From Neelides folsomi (Eukaryota; Arthropoda; Collembola; Neelipleona; Neelidae): DNA of 64,000 nucleotides. Shown here in pieces: positions 1-12,200 of the stretch (positions are counted from its first letter, which is position 1; each line of letters opens with the position of its first letter). Both the position numbers and the translations under genes were made by a program. The notes below the pieces were generated by a model. That model was given only the letters and a program-made list of their open reading frames with translations, ran no database searches and had not been told where the DNA came from. Location of the stretch: positions 1 through 64,000 of the forward strand of contig JAQGBZ010000353.1 in NCBI GenBank assembly GCA_034687125.1. The letters run 5' to 3'.

Positions 1-1196
1 TTTATTATAAAATCGTTAGAAACCACCAAAATCAAATTAATTTCCAAAATAGCATACTTTTCTCCTACAAAAGCCATGTTTGTATGTAGAGAATAAGATT
101 TTCAGGATCAAGAGAGTAAAGTTGAGAAAAGTATCTGTAATATAGCTTCAAGCTTTCTATTTATGCTTGAAAAAATTTAAAAAATGAAAAGAAAGGCATA
201 ACTCGTGGGGAAGCATATGAGCATAAGTATTATGTATTAGATACAGTGGGGAGAAGATGTGAGGAATGAGGACACTTAGCTATCGGATCTTAAGACGAGA
301 AAGAGAGATGGTCGGGGATTGAGTGGGCGGAACGTTGCATAAATCCCAAGAAAGTTTCTTGCATATATTGCAAAGGTGATTATATGTAACAGTAACAATA
401 TATTTAAAATGGTTCTTCTTCACTTTGAGCCCACTGGTGAGCAATAAATCTGTATTTCCTTTTGTTTTCTCTATGTATCCCTCTGGCTCTTGGTTCATTA
501 TTAAAATTTCAGTTTGCATGTTAGGCACGTTTGTCGGCCTCAAGTGAATGGCCTGGCTCGCCCACTTCACCCACCAAAGCCCGATAGAAAGAGACAATAC
601 AGGAGCCAATTCGCATATAATTTCATTCCCCATTTCCACTATCCTAGACGATAAAATAAGTTAGAATATTTGAGCCCGCATACCACAAAACACATTTTCC
701 TATTCAATGAAGCTGAAATCTTAAGTGAAAATTGAAACTTTATGTTCCAATATTTAACAAGTAAATACAATTGATAAATAAATCTCATATTTACTGTATA
801 TCATTGAAGATTTTGAAAGAAAACGTAGCAAATGAGTTCTTGAATTATGCTAGATTAAATATATTGATTTCATTGCAAAAAGCTGTTTTAAAGTAAACAA
901 TAACTTATAATACCTCTACATATTGAATTTACTTTGAATAAAAATAATAAGAGTTAAAGGGTTGATTGCATGTTGAATGATTTAGAAGCTACTAACTCCT
1001 ACTTATGGTTAGTTATTTTATTAATAACCTAACCTAACCAAACCTATGTGAATGAAATTTATACATCTCATATCATGTCGAATTTTGGCAATTACTGCGC
1101 AACTCCAAGGTCTCTAACACTATGTAAGAACTTATGGAATATGTAAATAGAACGTTCTGTGGAAAGTTGGTTGATTAACCATGAACAATTGGCCAA
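1..1196. other. Left-edge non-coding stretch
   Basis: AT-rich sequence, probably within an intron of the minus-strand dipeptidase gene or beyond it. The only notable item is an open frame on the minus strand at 280-639, entered separately. A short TAACC/CCTAA run lies near 1024-1041. No splice-bounded exon with recognisable protein content was seen. Confidence 0.4.
280..639 (-). CDS. Unrecognised 119-codon open frame
   Basis: This minus-strand open frame begins with ATG and runs 119 codons without a stop, which is fairly long for such AT-rich DNA. The predicted protein has a hydrophobic, tryptophan-containing stretch near residues 12-26 and ends in a basic, serine-rich tail. It shows no motif I recognise and nothing of the M19 dipeptidase domain that should continue on this strand. 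A possible acceptor (GATAG) lies just before the ATG and a weak donor-like site after the codons for GLK, so it could be an exon. A chance open frame is at least as likely. Confidence 0.15.
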   Translation of the reverse strand: MEMGNEIICELAPVLSLSIGLWWVKWASQAIHLRPTNVPNMQTEILIMNQEPEGYIEKTKGNTDLLLTSGLKVKKNHFKYIVTVTYNHLCNICKKLSWDLCNVPPTQSPTISLSRLKIR

Positions 1197-1506
1197 TGCC
1201 CGACGTTACCAAACTTTTTAAGTAGAGATTAAACTAATCAGAGATTAGGCCAACTATCATTCTCATTGGCTCTTCCATTGATCCCTCCTTCTTTTCCCGA
1301 AATGAGAATTTGAATTTCTAGTATTAATATTTAATCAACGTTTTAACTCAATCTGCAGTTTTATACCAAAATACAAGCCGGCAATGAGAAAAAATTCTCA
1401 TTTCGGGAAAAGAAGGAGGGATCAATGGAAGAGCCAATGAGAATGCTAGTTGGCCTAATCTCTGATTAGTTTAATCTCTACTTAAAAAGTTTGGTAACGT
1501 TGGGCA
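1197..1506. mobile_element. Foldback (long inverted-repeat) element
   Basis: Two arms of about 115 bp (1197-1311 and 1392-1506) are reverse complements with only about two mismatches seen, separated by an 80-bp spacer. The arms begin TGCCC(G/A)ACGTTACCAAAC. The trinucleotide CAA flanks both outer ends (1194-1196 and 1507-1509), which may be a 3-bp target-site duplication. There is no transposase frame inside, so this would be a non-autonomous element of foldback or MITE type. The superfamily cannot be assigned from one copy. The transcript would fold into a near-perfect long hairpin. Confidence 0.75.
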
Positions 1507-2577
1507 CAAGGAAGTTCGACAGCCCAGGCCCTGGGAAATTGAAATCTTATTAAATTGCAAAATTTCGCTAACGATAAGTAAAGAACCATATTTAATTATA
1601 TACAGTAAATACAAGGCATGTTTTGAATTAAAATATTTTATAATTACAACTATGAAACAACATTTACCTATGTATATAGAAAGTCCCACAGCACAACTCG
1701 TAAAAGTCAATTAGGACAAATAGTAGATAAGGGTCCCGAGACGCACTCATTGAGAATGTGAGGGAAATTGTATCAGAATAATTTACTATTTATGATGAAT
1801 TTCATTTATGAATCCTTGAATAGTAGGTGGAATTGGCTAAAGGAATGGCGTAGATGAGAAACTAGTCCAATTCACCATGTTGATTTGTAATTTAGAAATG
1901 CAGATTTCCTTCTCATTCCGATTTTGGAGATTTGGTTGAGATTAACTTAATTTCTCTCTAATCCTCTCGAGTTGTTGATCCATTGTTCAAAGGAGCCGAG
2001 CCGATGTGTCCCAAAGTGTAAAATGAAATGAGTGGATTTTATTGGGGCAAGCCTTGGAGCAGGGTGTTAAAATCTCTGCCACAATTGGCGAAACTCTCAA
2101 GTTGGGTTCGTGGGGAGTCATGAAAATGAGCCAGTTCCATTCTACCTCACTGAATCTGTTCCTCGTTCTCTCCTTTGGAGCGGAGAACCTTCACGCTTAC
2201 ACACTCTCTTCGTCGCCTCTGTAGAAAACGTATCTCTTTGGACCCGGAAGGCTACCAGCCATCTCAATGACTCTCTCTGAATCCCGAATCCATTATTTTA
2301 TTTTATCCTATCACAGATTCCATAAAGTAAATGCTCCCTTGTAAAACTCTCAGCTCCATGAATTGAATTGGTGATTCTGATTGGAATGCTTTCATTCACA
2401 AACATTGAAGGTGCCGAGGAGGGCCATCCATTATTGTCTAAAGAACCAAAACTGCCTCTTCTGTACATATAAATTGACAGTTAGAAAAACGTGGTAAATT
2501 GAGGCTCTTGTGAGGGGAAAATAAGCCCCAAGCTGAACCAATCCAACTGGAAAGGAATTTTATTTGACCGAAACATG
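1507..2577. other. Non-coding stretch between two short elements
   Basis: No supported exon or RNA gene. The sequence around 1900-2300 is slightly richer in G+C than its surroundings but its open frames are short and unconvincing. Confidence 0.4.
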
Positions 2578-2579
2578 TA

Positions 2580-2953
2580 CTGGGTGAGGCTAAAGTCGCT
2601 TCGTTTTTTAATCATTTAATAACTTAAAGGTGATAATTGATAAAAATCTTTTATGATAGCAATTCGATGGGGAATATATCAATATATTATGTATCCAAAT
2701 ATAAGCCGAAATGGTTAAACATTAAATAAACGACAGTCACTTTTCTTTCTGCGAGAAAACGTGATTTCTCGCAGAAAAGAGGTTTTCTGTGTATCGAAGC
2801 CAAGATTAAAATTAATTAACCAGTTAAATTTCATTTTTATATGATATGATATACTCTAAGAAAGATACTAGCCAATTGTAATAAAAATCGATTAAAGAAT
2901 AAAAATGATATGATTGATTTTGAACAAAACGAAGCGACTTTAGCCTCACCCTG
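2580..2953. mobile_element. TA-flanked TIR element (Tc1/mariner-like MITE)
   Basis: A 374-bp segment is bounded by inverted repeats of about 28 bp: C(T/A)GGGTGAGGCTAAAGTC continuing as GCTTCGTTTT, at 2580-2607 and 2926-2953. A TA dinucleotide flanks each end (2578-2579 and 2954-2955), as expected for Tc1/mariner superfamily insertions. The interior has no transposase frame and contains a strong hairpin at about 2747-2780 (CTTTCTGCGAGAAA and its complement around a short loop). It is best read as a non-autonomous MITE. Other copies in the genome would confirm its ends. Confidence 0.7.
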
Positions 2954-2955
2954 TA

Positions 2956-5900
2956 CATACTGTATACCCTTCTCTACATCCATACTGACTAACCATACGA
3001 TGTGCATAAAGCGATAGGAAGTAACAATAAAGAAGGCTTCAAGAAATCGTGGCCCATACAAATGAGCAGGCAAAGGAAAGGTTAAAAGAGGGCCAATGAC
3101 CCATAAATTGAAATCTCATTATTCAATGTTATCTTAAGCAATTTTTCATATTGTATCTAAATGTAATTACATTTCACTCATTTTGTCTGATGAAAGTGTT
3201 AACAAACATGCGAAACATTGCTGTGTAAACTTTCTCTTTGAAGGGACGGAAAGTTGAAACTTTTGCGGGCGTCTATGAACTAATGTATACTCCACCACGA
3301 ACCAAAGAGCCGAAACGAAATGGTTGACATTATGTGCATTTATGAGGACTGTCAATGTTCCGTGGTTGTTTGGGGGTCTCATTGAGTCTTCTCGGACTTT
3401 GGCTACGTGGGGAGACTTTAGAAGCAGAAATTTTCACATCCGTTTGATGTTCACTTCAATACTGAGACCTCATTTCATTTCAAATCAACGAGGGTCTTCA
3501 TTCTCATTTCCCAACTCCAACTACTACGAGTTCCAATCCAATTCAATGATTCACATCACAAGAACATTTATGTGAAAAAAGAAGCAGTGATACTAAAATA
3601 AACTTTAGAACCACTACCTTTTGCCCCATATGAACTTATATTTACTACGTACTTATGTAGCTGTATACTTACATAATGTATACATAATTTAACATATGTA
3701 CTATATTGGTATAATTCTAATTTAAAATTAATCACAAAACATTGCATTAAATTTGAATATTACAAGGCTTGGTAGAAATAGTCAATACAATCACGTAACA
3801 ACTAAGAAAAATATACAATTCCATTAAAATCCTTCGAATCAAGTAATAATGTCATATATAAAGTCTACAATGTTGTTCCATAACATCTAAGTTATTGAAA
3901 TAGTAAAAAATGTATAAAAAGATTTATTGTAAATAAATTATTAATTATTTTTTTTACTAAATCGCCTATAGTAGGTGTCCAATTAAGCCATTAAATTGAG
4001 GATGAAGACATGAAGTTTATGGGCGTAGTATATTTTGTCGCTTCTCTTTCCTTAAAGGGCGAAGAAGTCGATAAAAGTTTTTGAGCTGCCTATTATCTTG
4101 TGAACTTACTGCCTTTCATTAGCTCTTATTGACCATTTCCCTTCCGATCCAAGGGGAGAATCTTGTGCAAAGCAGAGCCATCAACAACAGGCGCGCTAAT
4201 TGAATTGCCGAGACAAGGCCATGACTCTGTCCTGACTCTGACAAAATGTTTATCAGCCGCATGAGGAGGAAAACGATATGAACCATGCTTCCTCTTCAAT
4301 AAATAAAGACTTTCACCCCAGAGTTCCACTAATAGTTCTTTATCCCCTATGCCATTTAGTAATTCCCCTCTTTGAGAAATATTACAATTTTATCCATCTA
4401 CTTAATTGCTTGCATTAATTAATAACATATTTTGATGAAATAAAGAGAATGAAACAGAAGTGATTCTTGAGACAATAATGGGGCCAAATGTTGATAATCA
4501 AAGATAGAGAAAGGGGGCGGATATTACACAATGACATTAGTATGATTGCGCCAAAAAAAGGACACTTTTACAATCTCAGTCTAGCGTTGGGGAAAAATAT
4601 GACCCATTACCGTCCCCCGTCTATTTTTCATTTCCTTTGTTTATTGTTCAAAAGAGTTGGCTTGAAACTTGTAAAAGTTTTCACCCTCCTCCGCACAGAA
4701 AATAAGACAATGGGGATGAAGAATAGTGAGAAGAGGAACCAAAGAAAAAAAGAACTTTTTCAATAGTTATACTCATTTCATAGGTACCATACTTAATAAA
4801 AGTAAGTATGTAATATAGTTACATAACATGCTTAGGAATATTGTACGATACGTACAATATGTATAAAATAAATTTATATTGTATTTATACATGGTAGTAG
4901 ATAATAATTGGTAACTTGTAATATCTATTCATTAGATAGTTTATATTTATAATCTTATGTAGTTATGCATTTCTATCTTGACTATGCATGTCATATCATA
5001 TTCGTTTCATTAGCAAACATGTTAGATTAAATTGAACTGAAACTCAATATTACAAAAGCCCAACAAGATATAATTTTACAAGCCAATGGCTAATTTCCGA
5101 AAAAAAAGTTTCAGTTAATTTACAATTTCAACAATGTTCATCTCAAAAAAATGAAAAAAGGAATATCGAGCGAACAAAACTTTTTCTCTTTCTTTATGAT
5201 TTGAGTAGTCTGCGGCTGACTTATGAAATTATTTCTCTGACTTGAAAAAATACGAGTTCTTTGTTATAATGAGGAGAAAAAGTCCAAGTTTAGCGTAAAA
5301 GTTATAAACATTATGGAGCTGTAGTAAGAAATATCTTTCTTAATTCCCCTCGAACAATAAGAGAATATGACATGATCAAAATATATCATATTTTCTAACC
5401 ATTGTATCTCACTTTTTACTCCTCGTTCTTTAACTTTCTCCTACCCAAGATTGCCTAAAATTCTAAAGCAAATTTTTCCTTATTACACTTTTTATTGGAC
5501 AACTTGATAATTTCGACCAGTCCAATTTAATAAAATTAGACTTAAATTTATTTTAAAACAAATGTTTCATACATGTTCACAAAGATCTACACCAGAAATA
5601 TTTGTCAATAAATATGAAAAGCCGTTGAGATAAGTTAGTTTGACAATAAACTAGTGATTTGAGAATATAAAGGTATAAATAATTTGAAATCTCTTTTTAT
5701 TCCCTTAATTTCCTTTTGATCATGGGAGCAATAAAACGAGATGAATGGGAGCAGTTCTTTATAAAGCCAACTCAATAAGTCAAGGCATGCATTGCAGTGG
5801 GGATTGCGTCTATGTGAGTGAGGTTGAGCTGAGAACGATTCATAGATGAGAGGAGCCATAAAGTAGAGAAAGAAGGAAAGAAGGCTTAGAAGCCGAGATG

Positions 5901-8900
5901 AAACTGACAGACTACTCGGGAAGAGACACATGAAAACTCCATTTCCGCAGTGAGAACTTTCCTGATTCTCATGTCAGTCAGCTCTCATGTTTGTATAAGT
6001 ACACTCATGTGGTTAGACGTAGGATTCAAAATCCGCCCAGTCCCACACAAGGTGAACTCCCATGTTTTCCTTGAAAGGAAGAGGAAAGGCGGTAAACAAG
6101 AATAGACTTTGTATGTAATGCTAGAGAATTACCTTCTTTAACTCCCCAAACCAATATTTCCCAGCTCAAACAACCAATCTCTCTTCAACAACCAACAGGC
6201 AGGAGGAAATAAACATCATACGACTTTTACTGCTTAAAAGTTCGGTTAAACAGCTTAAAACAAAGACACGTTTTCTTTTCCCATCCTCCTCGCACATACA
6301 TATTTTTGTTTCCAACCAACTTTAGACCAAAGTTTTACTTTCCCCTTCATCCACACTTGGGCTTTCAACGTGGTTGATCGGCGTACCTCCATAAGGACCA
6401 AGGACCTATCTTCTCTATGGACCCTTATATTATGTATACAAGAAAAGAGGAAAAAAAACTTTTCGAGCAAATTATCTACGAAGGAAGTTTGAAAGAATAT
6501 AATGCGGCGAAACCAACTCATTTCAAATTTAAATAAAAACTTTCCCTATTATCTTAAAATTCTTTCTTGACAGTGACTTGATTAAATAACATCTATGTAA
6601 ATAGTATATACGTGTACACACTTGGATATAATATTTAGAGGAACATATCTTTTTTAAACGCCCTTATCATGGTGAGGAGACGAAATTAAAGATGAATAAA
6701 ATTTCTTTTGATCTCCTGTATAAAATTTTAAACCAACTTTTCCTTTTTAATTTGTAGAATTATTTAATTAATTCAAATCACAAGAAGCATAAAGGCTCAA
6801 ATTTTAAATTGGGTCTCTTTTTATTTTCAATGGAAATCCATCTACTTAATCCATTCATGTTTTTATAAAATTAAATTTCTAGGCAGTATGAATGTACCAC
6901 TATTTTATTTCCAAAATTCTTTTTTAGTTTCTTTTTGTTTTAAGAAGACGAATCGACCTTATTAACCTTTGTAGTCATAAAAAGGAAGGAGTTTTCTCTT
7001 TTGTATTTTTATGAAAGTTTGATTGCTTTTGGGACTCGTTAAATCCATGTTGGATATACAAGTGGATAATGAAGGATGATAGGCCTACCCACTTTTACTT
7101 TTAAAGAAAACAAGATTTAGAAAGTTTTGGTGATGAGAAGGAAAATCCCCTAGGCTTTCTTCGGTTCTCTTCTACTCCGCTTTCAATTACGGAACTTAAT
7201 CTCGGAGCAAATCTATCCTCTAATACAGCTAACATATTCTATAACTCTTCCCCATTTATACATGAGACGGGGGAAAAGAATTGGAATCGAATTCTGATCC
7301 TTTGAGAGAGAGACTCAACGACGAGGATCGACATTTAAAACGTTGGATGAACTTGGGGGAATCCGGGGCGTTGGCGGGAGGATGACGGGAGTGGCGGAAG
7401 CTGGACGGTTTCTTATCTCACTCTACTTGAATCATGGGAGAGAATAGGTCTTTGTAGTAATATGAGAGAAAGAAGGAGGGCGAAATAGAAATACGGACCC
7501 GCCGGTCTCGCCGGCTTCTCTATGTAATATTATTCTTGTCTCCGTTTCTGCTTCAGTTTTAGTCGTAATCGTAAGTTCTAATAGCCTCATGTATGTGTTT
7601 CTAATGCTTATAGAAAGAAATCAGGCAACGAGCCAAGGGCATAAATCTCAAATCGAATCGAATCGGATACTCAAGCTCCTAAATCCAAAATCCTACTCCA
7701 GTTTACGAAGACTCGTTTCCGTCCAAAGATATTCGCGTTTCGCTCAGAAGCACAATCTTAATTATCATAGGAAGCTGAATACAATTACAGCATAAGAAAT
7801 GCTTACTTAGCTTCCTTTTAACCCAAATTCATTGACTATTCACATCCCTTCCCAGACCTTCTAAACATCCCTAATAAGAAATGAACATTAAAGTATATTT
7901 AATTAAAATAATCAAGTGAATTTAAATGAGTTTAAATGAACATTTGTTTTCTCATTAGAATTCAATTTCTGCCCCCATGTGCTCAGAATGAGGAGTTTGG
8001 GAGAAAAATTCATCTAAAAGAACTTGATTAGTTAGGAATTCATATTATACTATGATGCTACTCAATTTGGAATCTCATTCTTCTTTCATCTCAAAGTGAA
8101 AGTTAGGAGACAAATGTGCCAGAGAATCCTCATTATGATAGAGATTGAATGAAGCATTAGAGCAGAAATGTCTTTGAGAATTCAAATCATATAAAATAGG
8201 CCCTTTTTTCATTTTCTTAAAGCCTAACTTTATTTGTGTTGAATAGACCGATAAAAACAATATAGCTAATAGCTAATTTAACAAAATATTGTAAAGTTCT
8301 TCAAATATTATTACAAATAATTATTTTATTTAAAATTAAAAAAAAACATTAAAAATCTTTATACAACCTTTATTGTAAAGGTAAATGATACAAGTGAATA
8401 TTTTTTCTACTTGTGCATATTTTTTTAATAAAAATAGCTAAATGTTTAGATACAATTCATTCAAGTTTTCAACCAAATTTTTTCCCCTAAATTCATCTTT
8501 GACCTTTTATCATTCCGCATTAAGATTGTACGTTTCTACTTTTATAACCATTTGTGTTTGTTAGGTAGGCTATACATATTTATGTCCGGCCGTATGATTC
8601 ACAAAAAAGTGGCGGAAGGGAAAGTTGGACGCATCGAAGTAAAAAGACTGAAGGAGGAAACAAGGAACGAGTCTTCCTTTTTCATATGATAAAAGAAGAA
8701 GGGAAGTTTGTATGAAAAACGTGAAAGAAATGCTTTTATTTTGCTCCGGCGGTCATTCGGAGTTTGGCGAGCGAGAGAGACCAGACGCTGTATAAAACTC
8801 GAAGAGAAGGGAGTTCGAGCACGGACATTGTATCAAGAAGAAACGAACAGACCACTATAACTTCTTCTTAACCAGGTCAAAATCTCCTGAGAGTCGACTA

Positions 8901-9112
8901 AGTGATTAATGTATAGCGCCGACATAATTACAGGAAGAAGGCCCCTTCCCAATCTCATCCTCCCTTGAGGGGCCTTTCCCACCAGACCAACTCTCTCATT
9001 ACCTCACGCTTTAAATGGCCTACAACCATTAAAATTGGATGCGTACTTAACCTTAGAATTACTTATTCTTATTAAGAATTAATTGCAGATAAAATCAAAA
9101 TTTTAAGCTCAC
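2956..9112. other. Long non-coding stretch, presumed dipeptidase intron
   Basis: This lies downstream (minus strand) of the exon that ends in the residues VPLIDG, so the next dipeptidase exon, which should begin with HNDLP-like codons, ought to be on this side. I could not find it here, so the intron probably runs past the left edge. Local islands of higher G+C occur at about 7290-7560 and 8600-8990. The second includes TATAAAA at 8791-8797 on the plus strand, but no open frame follows it. Confidence 0.4.
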
Positions 9113-9284
9113 CCGTCAATTAGAGGGACTTCGCGGAGGATTTGCTGAACAGTCTCAAGACGATCACGAGGCGAGACGAAATCCTCCATGATAGAGAGCG
9201 GAACGCCGACACCGACGCCGACCGTTGCAGCGAGAAGGAGAATACAACAGACCAAAAGCCAATGTCGCATTTTTAAATCGACAC
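9113..9284 (-). CDS. Dipeptidase gene, coding exon 3 (membrane segment and M19 start)
   Basis: A 172-nt exon between the acceptor ATCTTTTAG|GTGTC and the donor GACGG|GTGAGC. It encodes VDLKMRHW, a hydrophobic segment of about 20 residues, a short linker (SIMEDFVSPRDRLET) and VQQILREVPLIDG. The last residues match the strand that precedes the HNDLP motif in membrane dipeptidases. This is the family-defining exon. Confidence 0.75.
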
Positions 9285-12200
9285 CTAAAAGATTGATAAA
9301 AAGGTAACAATGAGTATTTTCAAAGTTTACATTCAATACTTATGTATAGGTATGTACATTATATACGTATGTTGTAACACTTATTATACATTCAATGGAT
9401 ATCTATCCATACAATGTAGGTAGTTATAAATCTGTAGAATACATAATATGAAATTCAAGAAAATCTTTACAACTACCTAAATACTTATCATTGAGATATA
9501 AATTTTTATGCATGTACATAATATTTATTCTTATCCTATAATAATAATAATATCATAAATATTATTTTGATATTAAATCTAATGTATTTTATGCCACAGA
9601 TTAGAAAAGAAAACTTTAAATACGATTTTAAAGTAAAAGTAAATGTAAAAGAGAAAACTCGGAGTTTTTGAAAAACTTAGAAAGTTCGGAGGCGTTGAGA
9701 CCGAACCTCATTGTTTGTTTCGGCATGAATGAATAAAAGCATGGGAAGAAAGGGGAAGAATTTCTCTGCTCAATCTCTCAAGAGAATTAAAAGTTGTTTG
9801 TCTCTCCTAGTTGAAGAAACAGAAGTCTGTCGTGTTCCCGTGTCAAGTGAAAAACACCCCAATTGTGTTCATTGGGGAAAGAGTCGGTGCGGGAGCTCAA
9901 TCCCCCTCCGCACCTCGGAAGGGGGTCAGAGTCAAGTAGGAGCTGACGTGAGGGAAAAATAACATCTTCCTCCTAATTTAGCAGCAGAATAATGAAAAAA
10001 GGAGGTTCCCCGCGACGGTCGCCTCATTTCTTACATACCATTTCCATTATTTTATCCGCAAGTTCTCATATTCATAAGAGGAAGCTCTCCAAGATGACTA
10101 CAATAACCATTATGGACTACATGGTAAAGTGAAATGCAATCTCGACCCTCATATTCTCATATTTACTCCTTTCTCATTCCTCTCCATTGTGTATACTTTC
10201 TGGTAAATGACATAAGAATTTGCCGGCTTGGCGCTCGATGATTATTTCTTCTCGGAAATTAAAAATTTAATTCGTTTTTTCTTCTTCTAAGGATTTTTTT
10301 CGGATCTTCTTTTATAAATGAAAATAATGTATAGTGTAATATATTATTTTTAAGCTCAAACACTCGGTCATGTAAGAAATTCCATGTTAAAAACAATTTT
10401 ATTTGTCAGACATAAAATAAATGAAAAGCATTTTGAAGTTCTCGCCATGTCTAACTGTCAAGAAGAAATGAGCTATTACATTTTTCAAAATCACAAACGC
10501 ATGTTCTCTTCGAGAGAACATGTCTCTCATAGGGATATTACTAGAGGTTAAAAACTGTTGACTCAAGAGAAGGAAAAGATGAGTGATAAAGGTTGACAGA
10601 GACTTCCTTCTCTCCTCCTTCTCCTCATAGAATATTGAAGAGAGGAAGTCGGAACAGCCGAGCTCATCTTCTCCTTTCTCATCAGGTGTTGGAGCTCAAC
10701 TTCCTCGAGTCACTCAACTCAACTCCTCTCATTTCTCTCTTGACTTCTCTATTGTTTTTGCTTAAATTATCTCTGTTTACACACATCTCTTCTTCTTATA
10801 TGAATTCTCTCATTTCTAAATGTAAGTAGGGACCACAATGGAACTCAAGTTTCAAGAGACTTCTCATAAAAATATCTTATTAAAGAACGAGTTAATCATC
10901 CATGTCTGCTACACATTGCTTAAAAAGCGAAATAATGAAATTAATTATAAATGTGATTAATAAATAATTATATGTATTCTACTAGTACAGGCTTCTAAAA
11001 ACAAAAAAGGTCAATAGCTAGGTAAATAATTTACTAAAGTTGCTTAAATAAGTATTTGGTATTACAACAGTGATTTTGATTAATATTTAAAAACGCTTAC
11101 ACAACTCTATGTTCTATATATGTACATAATGTTATAGATAAACTTGCGATACACACACTATGGTATAAGACCGGAATGTTATCATAAATAAATTATTTTG
11201 CAATTCTACTGACTGAATTTGAATAAATTTATTGTAATAAATGTAGGGAAATGCAGAAGGCACACCTCATACCTTTTAAATAAATTTGTAGCAAATAATT
11301 CCTTTTGCACAGGCCATTTGTAAATAAGATATTACTTACAATGTTTGAGCTAGAAAAGTACCCTACATAACATGAGAATGGAGTAAGTTTATTAGCTCAG
11401 CATCTTTTCAATTTTTAAAACACGATGTCATACTACTGATACGTATATAAGTAATAGCTTTATGCCTCAAGATATGCATCATTTCAGGCATTATGCATAT
11501 ATTAGCTGTTATTGGTAAGAAATTCCGAAGGCGAAAGGAGCGGCGAGAAAAGTTAATAAAGCTGAAAGTGAATATATATATCTCCCTTGTTGACTTTTCA
11601 TCAGAAATTATACAATGCCTTATGGAACTTCTAATTTCACGGTTCAAGCAACTTCCGCCATGCCCCCCTCATTTAATTAGCATGAAGCAGCGATCCTTCT
11701 TCAACTTATTCACTCTTTCAAACTTGAACCAACCTCTCAATTTTCTAAAACTTATTTTATTAAAAGGAAACTTGGGTCAAAATTATTAATTCAATTTTAA
11801 AGGAAAACTTTCTTTCATGGGCCAACAAAGGCGCTTTCTCTTAAACACTCACCTTACATTCAATTAATTTCAAACAAGCAAAAGGAATATTGGTATCCAT
11901 TTTTTTCTAAATAAAATTGTAAACAATTCTTGGTCATTGTTAATTGTTACAAATGAGAACGTTGCGCATTGTTCCTATTTAGTAAAGTAGATTCTTGTAA
12001 AATCTTAATAGTCCCGCATTGATGCGATTTGAAAATAAATTGGCAATACGATATTTATCACTATTAAAAAATTCAAAGATGTGGTATCTTGATATACCAT
12101 AGTACTAGCTACTAGAATTTTGAAATTGGCTAGTAGTAAGAATTTCGGTATTAAATAGAATATTTCATATAAGTACATAGTATACCATGAAGAGAAATTG

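Noticed and set aside
1020-1045. TAACC/CCTAA repeats resembling the arthropod TTAGG telomere repeat
   Set aside because: Only about two to three units; easily chance in AT-rich DNA.
1-9112. Remaining M19 dipeptidase exons (HNDLP, GGQFWS-like and other metal-ligand motifs)
   Set aside because: Looked for on the minus strand and not found; they presumably lie left of the window.
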